A stretch of 40,763 bases of DNA from Candidatus Woesearchaeota archaeon (GCA_016930415.1 JAFGGS010000021.1:1-40763); one strand, 5' to 3'; numbered from the stretch's first letter, positions 23,682 through 31,535 are shown. Notes: generated from the sequence alone by a model not told the origin. Made by a program: numbers and translations.

Positions 23682-26609
23682 TTGAAGGCGAAAATACAGG
23701 ATTCCAAGGCATTTTTTAGGAGGGCAGCCGGCATCACGGCGCTCCTGACAGCGATGATTGTCATGACAATCATCTTTGCCTCTTTTGCTTCTGCCAGGAA
23801 CGACTGCGTGTGCGGCACCTGCAAGTCGATGGACCGCGAGGGTCCAAGCGAGTGCAACAACCCAGGAGGGCCATGCACAGTCCCTAATTGCGGATCGTAT
23901 TCCAACTGCGAGCTCACCTGCAGCAACGGCCTTACCTGCCTTGGCGGGAGCGGGATATGCAGCACATATAATTATGTCATGTGGTACTACGGCCTGCTCA
24001 ACAGGTGCGCGACGTTCACATCTGACTTCACAGGCAATGCGGTGTGCGACTTCGTCGTGAAGACGAGTTGCTTTGGCACGAACGGCGCACAGCAGCTAGG
24101 TGAGAAGGTCAGGGTGAAGGTCAATAACGTCGTGGTCGGCACGACTGATGATCCTTACTGCAACGAGGCAGCGCCGCCAGAGTGCTGGGTCGACGGCCCT
24201 GCGACCAAGAACTTCCTGAACAAAGTAATACCAGTCACCAAAGGAGTCAACTCGCTCAGGATCGAGGGCGTGGAGCACAGCGTAGGACTCGCTTATTTCT
24301 CCATGAAGTGCACCCGCCAGTCGACAGAGACGTGCGGCGATGGGATAGTCGGGCCAAGCGAGGAGTGCGAGTTCGACTCCCAATGCGAAGATCATAATCC
24401 TAACACCTTGAACAGGTGCGTGAACTGCCAGTGCGAGTATCCTCCGATAGCCGTCTGCGGCAACGGAGTGATCGATCCTGGTGAGGACTGCGAGAAGAAC
24501 AGCGACTGCGGCGCTGGTAAGAGCTGCGTGCAGTGCAAATGCACATCTACCGCTTACTGCGGCGACGGCGGCATCGACCCTGGGGAGGCCTGCGAGCTCC
24601 CAGGCACGAACAACAACCAATATTGCGCCCAGTCCACGACGACGTGCAACGGCAGGAGGCAAGGCACAAGGGATAGCTTGGGCTTCTGCGGCCTTTCATG
24701 CTTCTGCGTGACTGACAGCTTCCAATACTCTTGCGTGAAGGGCCAGTGCGGCGCTAACTGCGCGGCGCACAGCGACTGCAATGACGGCAACCCCTCGACT
24801 CTTGACAGCTGCGTCGACTGCCTTTGCAGGAACGAGGACTCATCTTTCTGCGGCAACAGCATAATAGAGGAGGGAGAAGCTTGCGAGCCTCCTACATCAA
24901 ACAACAACCCATCATGTATGCAGAGCACCAGGGCCTGCTCCGGCACCAAGACAGGCATAAGGGATTTCTACGGCTACTGCGGCCTCCAGTGCAACTGCCT
25001 GGAAGACCAGTTCCAGTACACCTGCGTCGCTGACAGCTGCGGTGCTGAGTGCGGCGATCACTCTGACTGCGCAGACGGCGATCCTCACACGAGGGACACG
25101 TGCAACAATGACTGCGCCTGCGTCCACGAGGACATGCCTTACTGCGGAAACGACCAGATCGACCTCGGCGAGCAGTGCGAGGAGGACTCTGATTGCACTC
25201 CTGGAAAGGTGTGCTCTTCCTGCAGGTGCGTGAACGCGCCTTACTGCGGCGATGGCAACACAGACCCTGAAGAGGAGTGCGACTTCGGCATCAAGGCGAA
25301 CGGCATCCCTTGCGTGCCGGACATGAATTACAGCACCTGCACCTACTGTAATTATACTTGCGAGTGGGCGACGCTCACAGGCGGCGGGTGCGGCAACTAC
25401 AAGGTCGAGTACAAGGAGGAGTGCGACGAAGGATCTAACAACGGCGTGCTCTGCTCCCCTAGGTGCGGGGATTTCTGCATCTATTGCCGCGACAACTGCA
25501 AGAGGGGATACGTGCACGGAGAGGATTGCTATGACAATTACACAGTGCCTAGCGTCCCTTGCCCTGACTGCGAACCTCTCCCTGGCTGCTATGGAGAATA
25601 TTGCCCTCCACCGGTAATAATATCTGGCGGCGGCGGTCCTCGCGCGAGCATATGCGGCGACGGCGTCATCGGATTCGGCGAGGAGTGCGATAATGGCTAT
25701 GATAACGGGATTGCGTGCAGCCCTGCTTACAATGGCGACTGCGCTTATTGCGATGCTAACTGCGAGAAGGTAATTCTTGAAGGGTCTCCTTGCGCCCGGG
25801 CCGCCAGGCCTTGGGACCAGGCAGTGCTAAACCCTTGCAGGACCTTGGTGTATCCCTTAGCCGAGGCCAGGCTTGACCTCGCTTGCGATGGCGGCGGCAG
25901 GGTCGTGACCAGGGAGGCTAACCTGAGCGACAACTCTTACGCGCGCCAGGGCTCTTGCCTGATCAACGCGTCCTACATCTACCTGGACTGGACTTACATC
26001 TTGCCCCAGCAGCTCAAGAACCTCACGCTCTTCCTGGAGCACAGGGAGGAAAACTCGTTCATCAAGGTCGAGTATTTCAACGGATCCGCATGGTTGCCTC
26101 AGTGCAGCATCAAGAGGGCTGACCGAGACATCAAGGATTCATGCGTCATCAGGGGCGTGAATGACTTCAGGCTCGTGCCGCTCAGGATCAAGATACTACG
26201 AGAGGGAAGTGGTGCATTCGAGAACCTGGACCAGGCCTACCTCGCGGCAGTGTACTGCAACGGACCTGCTACTTGCGGCGACTTCTCACTCGACCCTGGC
26301 GAAGAGTGCGATGACGGCAATCTAGACAGCGGAGACGGCTGCGACGAATTCTGCAGCAGGGAACTCATCATGTGCAGTGACTGGGGAGAGTGCATCGGCG
26401 GCAAGCAGGTTCAGAACTGCTACTACGGCAACTTCTTAAAGACTCACGTGAAGGGCTGCGGAAGCCTGTTCTTCTTCGAGAACTTCCTCGTGATAATCTT
26501 GATCATCCTATTAGTCCTGCTTGTGCTGTTGTTCCTCTTCTTCCCAGTGATATACCTGGCCCTCAACAAGAGGAAGAAGGAGAAAGAGTACGAGAAGAAG
26601 AAGCACTAG
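23682..26609 (+). CDS. giant cysteine-rich surface protein with DUF4215/Myxococcus-type repeats
   Basis: A protein of about 975 aa. It has an N-terminal signal or anchor helix (ITALLTAMIVMTIIFASF), a Cys-rich N-terminal domain, a small beta domain (about 95-205), then nine repeats that start C-G-[DN]-G/x and contain D-P/x-G-E-x-C, the signature of the Myxococcus-type cysteine-rich repeats. They run from about residue 216 to 700, with a last one near 863. A beta-rich domain precedes the last repeat, and a single membrane helix (about 929-954) and a basic tail end the protein. It should sit on the cell surface, anchored at the C-terminus and held by disulfides. The first frame offers GTG at 23670, but I prefer TTG 23682 because an agggtg ribosome binding site overlaps that GTG. 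Binding or adhesion is the likely role. Confidence 0.8.
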   Translation: MKAKIQDSKAFFRRAAGITALLTAMIVMTIIFASFASARNDCVCGTCKSMDREGPSECNNPGGPCTVPNCGSYSNCELTCSNGLTCLGGSGICSTYNYVMWYYGLLNRCATFTSDFTGNAVCDFVVKTSCFGTNGAQQLGEKVRVKVNNVVVGTTDDPYCNEAAPPECWVDGPATKNFLNKVIPVTKGVNSLRIEGVEHSVGLAYFSMKCTRQSTETCGDGIVGPSEECEFDSQCEDHNPNTLNRCVNCQCEYPPIAVCGNGVIDPGEDCEKNSDCGAGKSCVQCKCTSTAYCGDGGIDPGEACELPGTNNNQYCAQSTTTCNGRRQGTRDSLGFCGLSCFCVTDSFQYSCVKGQCGANCAAHSDCNDGNPSTLDSCVDCLCRNEDSSFCGNSIIEEGEACEPPTSNNNPSCMQSTRACSGTKTGIRDFYGYCGLQCNCLEDQFQYTCVADSCGAECGDHSDCADGDPHTRDTCNNDCACVHEDMPYCGNDQIDLGEQCEEDSDCTPGKVCSSCRCVNAPYCGDGNTDPEEECDFGIKANGIPCVPDMNYSTCTYCNYTCEWATLTGGGCGNYKVEYKEECDEGSNNGVLCSPRCGDFCIYCRDNCKRGYVHGEDCYDNYTVPSVPCPDCEPLPGCYGEYCPPPVIISGGGGPRASICGDGVIGFGEECDNGYDNGIACSPAYNGDCAYCDANCEKVILEGSPCARAARPWDQAVLNPCRTLVYPLAEARLDLACDGGGRVVTREANLSDNSYARQGSCLINASYIYLDWTYILPQQLKNLTLFLEHREENSFIKVEYFNGSAWLPQCSIKRADRDIKDSCVIRGVNDFRLVPLRIKILREGSGAFENLDQAYLAAVYCNGPATCGDFSLDPGEECDDGNLDSGDGCDEFCSRELIMCSDWGECIGGKQVQNCYYGNFLKTHVKGCGSLFFFENFLVIILIILLVLLVLLFLFFPVIYLALNKRKKEKEYEKKKH

Positions 26610-27001
26610 TCTTCTTGTTCCGCCCCTGGCTCCACCTTAGGCTCTAAGAGTTCTATCTTGCCTGATTCTCCGCAGTAGAAGTATGATTTCCTGATCTTCT
26701 GCTCGTACCTTAAGAGCTTCCTAACCCTTGTGAGCTGCTTTCTCGCCTTGAGCACCCTGTAGCTGCACTTGACCTCGTAGGCGTCGCAGCTGCCACCCTT
26801 ATAGGCCAAGACGTCTATCTCGCCCACGAGACTCATCTTCCTCGCAGAATGCCTCTTCCTCTTAGAGCTCCTGGTCTTTGCATAGAGAGGGATATGTTTG
26901 AGAATGAGGTCGTAGCGAGGCTCTATCCTCCGGCAAAGAGCCTCGACGTATTGGTCGTGCTTGTTTGGCTCGTCTATAGGCGAATCACCGCTATAGCTCA
27001 T
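26606..27001 (-). CDS. small PD-(D/E)XK nuclease-like protein
   Basis: A 131-aa protein. The segment MSLVGEIDVLAYKGGSC followed by DAYEVKCSYRVLKARKQL fits the E-x-D ... E-x-K core of restriction-endonuclease-fold (PD-(D/E)XK) proteins: Asp in EIDVLAY, Glu and Lys in YEVK, and Gln in the next helix. A role as a Holliday-junction-resolvase-like or repair nuclease is possible. The start at 27001 fits the minus-strand A-T box at 27018-27025 better than upstream Met codons, which lie in the promoter of the divergent gene. Its stop codon overlaps the stop of the giant surface-protein gene in the palindrome CTAG. Confidence 0.6.
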   Translation of the reverse strand: MSYSGDSPIDEPNKHDQYVEALCRRIEPRYDLILKHIPLYAKTRSSKRKRHSARKMSLVGEIDVLAYKGGSCDAYEVKCSYRVLKARKQLTRVRKLLRYEQKIRKSYFYCGESGKIELLEPKVEPGAEQED

Positions 27002-27053
27002 CTCTTGGAGAGGTAAGTTTTTAAAGATTTCGCAAGGTCGGATTTGCATCAGC

Positions 27054-27061
27054 TTTTTAAA
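27054..27061 (+). promoter_or_regulatory. TATA box of the DUF1653 operon
   Basis: The sequence tttttaaa ends 22 nt before the ATG at 27084, giving a leaderless mRNA for the three-gene operon. Confidence 0.55.
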
Positions 27062-27083
27062 CATCAGATTCCTGCCTGGTTTC

Positions 27084-27323
27084 ATGGCAGAAGTCAAGGA
27101 AATCAAGAAGGGCAGGTATCGGCATTACAAGGGGAAAGATTACCTGGTCTTGGGGGTCGCGCATCATAGCGAGTCTCTTGAGGAGCTGGTCGTCTACCAG
27201 GCGTTGTATGAGTCTTCGCAGTTTGGCAGGGACGCGATCTGGGCTAGGCCCAAGGGGATGTTCTTCGAGGGCGTCTTATTCGAGGGGAAGAGGGTTCCTC
27301 GTTTCAGGTTCATAGGTGGTTGA
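27084..27323 (+). CDS. DUF1653 domain protein
   Basis: A 79-aa protein whose whole length is a DUF1653 domain: KKGRYRHYKGKDYLVLGVA, HSESLEELVVYQALY, then WARPKGMFFEGV and RVPRFRFIG. The family is common in bacteria and sporadic in archaea, and its biochemical role is unknown. It leads an operon with the Dph6-like and amidotransferase genes, 12 nt apart. Confidence 0.88.
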   Translation: MAEVKEIKKGRYRHYKGKDYLVLGVAHHSESLEELVVYQALYESSQFGRDAIWARPKGMFFEGVLFEGKRVPRFRFIGG

Positions 27324-27335
27324 GGAGGTTTTGGC

Positions 27336-28022
27336 ATGAAGCTCGCGGTCTTGTTTTCTGGAGGAAAGGATTCTTCGTACGCGCTCTTGAAGGCGCTTGA
27401 ATCTGAGGAGCACGAGGTAGTGTGCCTTGTCAGCTTGATTTCCCAGAACAAGGAGAGTTTCATGTTCCACACTCCTAACATCTCGATGACCAAGCTCCAG
27501 GCTGAAGCGATAGGGCTCCCTCTTATCGAGCAGGAGACTATGGGGGAGAAAGAAAAAGAGCTTTTGGACCTGAAAATAGCCATTCAGAGGGCAAGGGAGG
27601 AGCATGGAGTTGAAGGTGTCGTGACAGGCGCCATAGAGTCTGTGTATCAGGCCAGCAGGGTGCAGGCAATCTGCGACGAGCTTGGGCTTTGGTGCTTTAA
27701 TCCTCTTTGGAAGAAGGATCAAGAAGAGCTGATGAGGGATCTTATCTCAAGGGGTTTTGAGGTGATCATCTCTGGTGTTTTCGCGTATCCTTTGAATGAG
27801 GGGTTCCTAGGCCGCAAGTTGAGCGAGAAGCTTCTTGATGAGCTGTTGGTTCTCGAGAAGAAGTATAGGATCAGTCCTTCTGGTGAGGGTGGAGAGATCG
27901 AGACCACTGTCCTTGATGCGCCTTTTTTCAGGAAGAAGATCAAGATATTAGACTTTGAGCCTGTCGATACTGGCGGCTCCTGGGTCTTCTCTATTAAGGA
28001 TGCGGGGTTGGTGTCTAGATGA
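27336..28022 (+). CDS. dph6: diphthine-ammonia ligase (Dph6, ATP-pyrophosphatase)
   Basis: A 228-aa protein that catalyses the last step of diphthamide synthesis on elongation factor 2, the ATP-dependent amidation of diphthine. The PP-loop SGGKDS is at 8-13. The DUF71/Dph6 signatures GAIESVYQASRVQ and GLWCFNPLWKKDQEEL follow, with the C-terminal segment SGEGGEIETTVLDAP characteristic of the family. A ribosome binding site (gaggaggt) precedes the ATG. Its stop overlaps the start of the next gene, an amidotransferase, by 4 nt. Confidence 0.92.
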   Translation: MKLAVLFSGGKDSSYALLKALESEEHEVVCLVSLISQNKESFMFHTPNISMTKLQAEAIGLPLIEQETMGEKEKELLDLKIAIQRAREEHGVEGVVTGAIESVYQASRVQAICDELGLWCFNPLWKKDQEELMRDLISRGFEVIISGVFAYPLNEGFLGRKLSEKLLDELLVLEKKYRISPSGEGGEIETTVLDAPFFRKKIKILDFEPVDTGGSWVFSIKDAGLVSR

Positions 28023-28582
28023 GGAGCGTCTTGATCATTGACTTGAATGAGATGGGTCTTTCCTCTCTTGAGTTCGTGAGGCCGGTCGAGGCGATTGTCA
28101 GGAGGGCAGGGCTCTCTCCTGTGCAAAGGAAGGTCAGGGATGTCGTTGAGGCTGACTGGTCATCTGTTGCCGCAGTCATATTGTCTGGTACGCCCTTGAT
28201 GGACAACGCATTCCTCGAGGAGGAGAGCGTCAATAGATTAGCATGGCTTAAAACTTTTAAGCAGCCAGTCTTGGGCATCTGCGCAGGCATGGAAGCAATA
28301 GCAGCAGTCTTTGGTGGAGAGCTCGAGGAAAAGAAAGAGATCGGGATGAAGAATATAAGGACGACAAGAAAGAACAAACTATTCAAGGGAGAGTTCGAAG
28401 CCTACTGCCTTCACAGGAAAGCAATCTCAAGACAGGGAGATTGGCTCAAGGACTTCGATATCCTCGCAGAGTCAGACGCCTGCATCGAGGCGATAAAGCA
28501 CAAGGACAGGGAAGTCTATGGCGTGATGTTCCACCCGGAAGTGCGCAACCAGGAAATGATTGAAAGATTTCTGAAACAATAG
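28019..28582 (+). CDS. class I glutamine amidotransferase (GuaA-subunit-like)
   Basis: A 187-aa GATase1-fold protein. The nucleophile elbow is LGICAGMEA with Cys88; the triad is completed by His172 and Glu174 in MFHPEVRN. Overall length and order match the separate glutaminase subunit (GuaAa) of archaeal GMP synthetase, but the usual GICLGHQ is replaced by GICAGME, so the substrate channel partner may differ. Translational coupling (ATGA) to the Dph6-type ATP-pyrophosphatase is suggestive: GMP synthetase is itself a GATase plus an ATP-pyrophosphatase. I infer that it might feed ammonia to Dph6; a GMP-synthesis role with a partner elsewhere is the alternative. Confidence 0.8.
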   Translation: MRSVLIIDLNEMGLSSLEFVRPVEAIVRRAGLSPVQRKVRDVVEADWSSVAAVILSGTPLMDNAFLEEESVNRLAWLKTFKQPVLGICAGMEAIAAVFGGELEEKKEIGMKNIRTTRKNKLFKGEFEAYCLHRKAISRQGDWLKDFDILAESDACIEAIKHKDREVYGVMFHPEVRNQEMIERFLKQ

Positions 28583-28610
28583 CTGTTTTCTCCAAGAACT
28601 TACGTCTTAG

Positions 28611-28618
28611 TTATAATA
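28611..28618 (+). promoter_or_regulatory. TATA box of the OB-fold gene
   Basis: The sequence ttataata ends 27 nt before the ATG at 28646, so the mRNA is likely leaderless. Confidence 0.5.
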
Positions 28619-28645
28619 ACGCCCCACAAATCCCAATCATCTGCA

Positions 28646-28984
28646 ATGCAAGAATCAACCCTGCTGAGGGCAGCGCTGGCAACGAGCATAATCGGCATCC
28701 TAGCCCTGCTCCTGATATTGAAGCTATCAAGCCTGGAAGAGAGCAGCCTGGGAGCGGTCAGATTCGCAGAAGAAGACGCCAACATCAGGGTTTCAGGCAC
28801 AGTCAAGCAAGCAAGCGTCAAAGGCAACCTGACCTTGATAACGATCACGTCAGAAGAGAGCTTGTCAGTCGTCGCGTTCCAAAACATCACCCTGACCAAG
28901 GGCGACAAGATAACTATAGAGGGCAAGGCAAAAGACTACAACGGACAAAAAGAGATAGTGGCAGACAGGATCATAAAGAAGTGA
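28646..28984 (+). CDS. membrane-anchored OB-fold protein
   Basis: A 112-aa protein with an N-terminal membrane anchor (about residues 9-28) and a single OB fold (IRVSGTVKQASVKGNLTLI to GKAKDYNGQKEIVADRI), of the type seen in tRNA-anticodon/nucleic-acid-binding domains. The anchor should place the OB fold outside the membrane, if the N-terminus stays in the cytosol. That is unusual for a nucleic-acid-binding fold and makes DNA uptake or surface-DNA binding a possibility (inference). Confidence 0.65.
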   Translation: MQESTLLRAALATSIIGILALLLILKLSSLEESSLGAVRFAEEDANIRVSGTVKQASVKGNLTLITITSEESLSVVAFQNITLTKGDKITIEGKAKDYNGQKEIVADRIIKK

Positions 28985-28998
28985 GGCTGCAAGGAGCT

Positions 28999-30126
28999 TC
29001 AGGACCGCAGATGCCCGCTACTCACGTCGAACAAGTCCTGCGAGACGCCAGACCTGACAATCCTCGCAGAATATAATATGCTGCCAGTGAGCTCATCAAC
29101 GCCGGCAGCGCCGTGAGTCAGGACAGTATTATAACGAGTGCCAAGAAGGAAAGCGCCTCCAAAACGAGTCGTGTCTGTATTTGATTTTATGGCGCGCTTG
29201 ACAGGCCTTAAGGAATAAGCGGCTACCAGCCGCCGCAACAGATGCTGCTCACAGACCGCTTTTCGCATCATATCAACCATGAAATCTACAGTCGCCTCTG
29301 ATGCCTTAAGAAAGGTGTTCCCCACCTGAGCGTCAGACACGAATCCATCAGCGATGCCAAGCTTGAATATGTCCTTTGGCTCGCGATTACCCACGAAATT
29401 CAGGACGCCAGAGTCTCCTAATCTGGCCAACTCGTCATAAGCCTCCCGGTATATCAAGCCTCCTTTTCCAGGCTCAGACCCTATATTGAGAAGGGCAATC
29501 CTCGGATACTCCAAACCGATGACAAGCTCAAGATATTTGGAAGTCATAAAGGCGTAATTGACCAGGATGTCTGAAGAAGGGTCGACAACTCCTCCTGTAT
29601 CGCAAACATACTTAATCCCGCCGCCCCTGCAAGGAACCCTTGCCAGCAGTCCTGGCTTCAGAGCCTTCGTCCGCATCTTAAAGCATTCCTTCTCTAAACT
29701 AACGGTGTTCTTGTCAAAATAGCCCCTGTCAAGCCTCGAATACGCAACCACTGCCTTGCTATTACCAGGGCTAGTCCAGATGTCTGCCTCGCTATCATGA
29801 ACCAGATTGACGCACACCGCGAGGCTACTGTTAGTCTTAACAAGCGCTCTTGCAGGGTGCTCAGCCATTCCTACGACAGAAGCAGCATGCCTAAAATCCG
29901 CTCTCTGAAGGACAGCCTCCAAGGAAGGGTTTTTCCTGATCAGATAACCAGCAGTCTTATCAAGGCGGTTTGAGTCCCCCACAAAGACAAGGCCAAGCTT
30001 AGGGTCGCGCTCCAAAGCCTTAAGCCCTCCAAGGACTGACGCCTCGATCCCTTCCTCTGCAGAAGCAACGTCGTAGGCCACTATGGCGTCTATTGCGCCT
30101 GCATCTTTGCTAACCCTCAAGTCCAT
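28999..30126 (-). CDS. PlsX-like phosphate acyltransferase homologue
   Basis: A 375-aa protein that matches bacterial PlsX along its length: GLVFVGDSNRLD, SVVGMAEHPARALV, SLAVCVNLVHDSEAD, the SPGNSKA loop (SAGNTGA in PlsX), DILVNYAFMTSKYLE, PRIALLNIGSEPGKG, VLNFVGN, GNTFLKASE and near the end FGGAFLLGTR and THGAAG. PlsX makes acyl-phosphate from acyl-ACP for ester phospholipids, a pathway archaea lack. The PlsX N-terminal DAMGGD is degenerate here (VAYDVAS), so activity may be altered. The longer frame starts at 30249, but a minus-strand A-T box at 30150-30157 points to a leaderless start at 30126, which also suits the homologues. The gene stands alone, with no acyl-carrier or acyltransferase genes nearby. 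Transfer from bacteria is likely. Confidence 0.85.
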   Translation of the reverse strand: MDLRVSKDAGAIDAIVAYDVASAEEGIEASVLGGLKALERDPKLGLVFVGDSNRLDKTAGYLIRKNPSLEAVLQRADFRHAASVVGMAEHPARALVKTNSSLAVCVNLVHDSEADIWTSPGNSKAVVAYSRLDRGYFDKNTVSLEKECFKMRTKALKPGLLARVPCRGGGIKYVCDTGGVVDPSSDILVNYAFMTSKYLELVIGLEYPRIALLNIGSEPGKGGLIYREAYDELARLGDSGVLNFVGNREPKDIFKLGIADGFVSDAQVGNTFLKASEATVDFMVDMMRKAVCEQHLLRRLVAAYSLRPVKRAIKSNTDTTRFGGAFLLGTRYNTVLTHGAAGVDELTGSILYSARIVRSGVSQDLFDVSSGHLRS

Positions 30127-30186
30127 CCTCTCAAGGTATTCCTGATCAGTTTTAAACGTTTCTAAAAAAAATATGCCTAAAAAGCC

Positions 30187-30201
30187 GGCCAGCGGCTGGC
30201 C
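30187..30201. other. GC-rich hairpin between divergent promoters
   Basis: ggccag and ctggcc pair around cgg. The hairpin sits between the TATA box of the PlsX-like gene (30150-30157) and that of the AAA ATPase (30227-30234). Confidence 0.35.
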
Positions 30202-30226
30202 AGAAGCGTCTCTGATTGGCAAAAGA

Positions 30227-30234
30227 TTTATAAA
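30227..30234 (+). promoter_or_regulatory. TATA box of the AAA ATPase gene
   Basis: The sequence tttataaa lies 57 nt before the TTG at 30291, giving a short leader that ends in the ribosome binding site tagggggtgg. Confidence 0.5.
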
Positions 30235-30290
30235 ACACCGCCCCCTCATAGGAAGCAGTAAGCAGGGCTTTTTAGGGGGTGGATTATTAA

Positions 30291-31484
30291 TTGATTAAGG
30301 GGCAGCCGGATTTCGTTCTTGACTGGGAGAAGGCGCTTGGTTTCAAGGGAGACCCTTTCGCTGACAAGATAATCCTGCCCGCGAGCAGGTTCCTGGTCAA
30401 CAGGGATGAGGAGAAGGAGAAGGTCAACTGGTTCTTCATCAAAGGCTACACGTTCGGCCGCATAGTCGGCGAGCACGGAGTGGGCAAGACCATGCTCCTC
30501 AAGTGGCTTGAGGAGAGGCTCAACAAGTACAACAGGATCCACTGCGTCTACATCAACGCGGCTTTCTTCAAGGAGCAGATAAACATCCCTCACCAGATAC
30601 TCTTGCCGCTGCTATCATACTACGAGCAGTACGTCTCTAAACCTCACACCAAGATGATCAACTTCGACTTCATGAGCTTCCTCAAGAAGAAGCTCGGGCA
30701 CAAGTCAGTCACCCTGCTGGTAGACAACGCGCACCACTTGACTGACAGGAACATAGAGCTGCTCAAGACCTTGCGGGAGGATGGCCTCAGGCTCCAGATA
30801 ATAGTCGCGAGCAACCACGGGGATTATGAGAAGAGCAGGCTTGCAGAGCTAGGCCACGACGAGCTCAATATCAATCTAAGGCGCCTTACGCTCGAGGAGT
30901 GCAAGGCACTCATAAGGAGGAGGGTGGAGGCCTTCGGTGGCAAGGGGGTCGAGCCCTTGAACGACGAGATAATAACCGCCTTGTATGAGAAGGCTGAGAA
31001 GAACACCCGCCAGTTCATATTCCTATGCAGGGACGAGGCCATAAGGAGGCTCATCCATAAGACAGAGATGATGATGAGCCAGATGGTTGAGAACAGGGGA
31101 GTTGCGCAGGCCAAGGCTGCCCGCGAGCAGAGGAAGAAGCTCGCAGACGAGAACTTCGAGCCTGAGATGGACGCTCCTGAGAAGATGGAAGTTTTCGACC
31201 TTGAGCCTAAGAAGAAGAGGAAGTTCTTCAACATCAAGTTTGACTTCAGCAAGGAGGCATCTGAGAAGGGCATCCTCCCCTCAAGGAGCGAGCTTTGGAG
31301 GCCTTCAAGCAAGAACGATGATAAGAAGGCCATATTCAACGATGACTTCAAGGATAACCTGCTGAGCAAGCTCAGCAGGCCTAGCCCCATCAAGAGGGCT
31401 TCTCCTGGCAAGAAGGAGGACTTCGCAGAGATTGATCGCCTGCTCCACGAAATCACGAAGGAGAAGGACAAGAAGGGCAAATGA
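30291..31484 (+). CDS. ExeA-like AAA+ ATPase with long basic tail
   Basis: A 397-aa protein. The N-terminus GFKGDPFADKI is like ExeA/GspA-type ATPases. Walker A is GEHGVGKT (about 60-67), Walker B VTLLVDNAHHL with Asn in place of the usual Glu after Asp, and sensor 1 LQIIVASNH. A winged-helix-like lid (LTLEECKALIRRRVEAFGG) follows. Residues after about 270 are a charged, probably disordered tail with Lys/Arg and Pro-rich motifs. The TTG start and agggggtgg site match those of pilus genes at 14164 and 20357, hinting at shared regulation or a role in pilus or secretion assembly. ORC/Cdc6-like DNA functions are less likely. Confidence 0.75.
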   Translation: MIKGQPDFVLDWEKALGFKGDPFADKIILPASRFLVNRDEEKEKVNWFFIKGYTFGRIVGEHGVGKTMLLKWLEERLNKYNRIHCVYINAAFFKEQINIPHQILLPLLSYYEQYVSKPHTKMINFDFMSFLKKKLGHKSVTLLVDNAHHLTDRNIELLKTLREDGLRLQIIVASNHGDYEKSRLAELGHDELNINLRRLTLEECKALIRRRVEAFGGKGVEPLNDEIITALYEKAEKNTRQFIFLCRDEAIRRLIHKTEMMMSQMVENRGVAQAKAAREQRKKLADENFEPEMDAPEKMEVFDLEPKKKRKFFNIKFDFSKEASEKGILPSRSELWRPSSKNDDKKAIFNDDFKDNLLSKLSRPSPIKRASPGKKEDFAEIDRLLHEITKEKDKKGK

Positions 31485-31527
31485 GTTTCTGACCGCTTTT
31501 CTGCGAGCCTAGCCTTCAAGAGAAAGA

Positions 31528-31535
31528 TTTATAAG
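31528..31535 (+). promoter_or_regulatory. TATA box of the Cys-motif surface protein gene
   Basis: The sequence tttataag gives a predicted leader of about 70 nt before the ATG at 31631; the leader contains agag/ctct pairing and a tgtgat ribosome binding site. Confidence 0.45.

Noticed and set aside
24096-24662. 188-aa frame on the minus strand inside the cysteine-rich surface protein gene
   Set aside because: It has no ribosome binding site or domain, is low complexity, and arises from the strong codon bias of the repeat protein on the other strand.
30127-30249. N-terminal extension of the PlsX-like protein
   Set aside because: It contains the promoter for the shorter start at 30126 and has no counterpart in PlsX.
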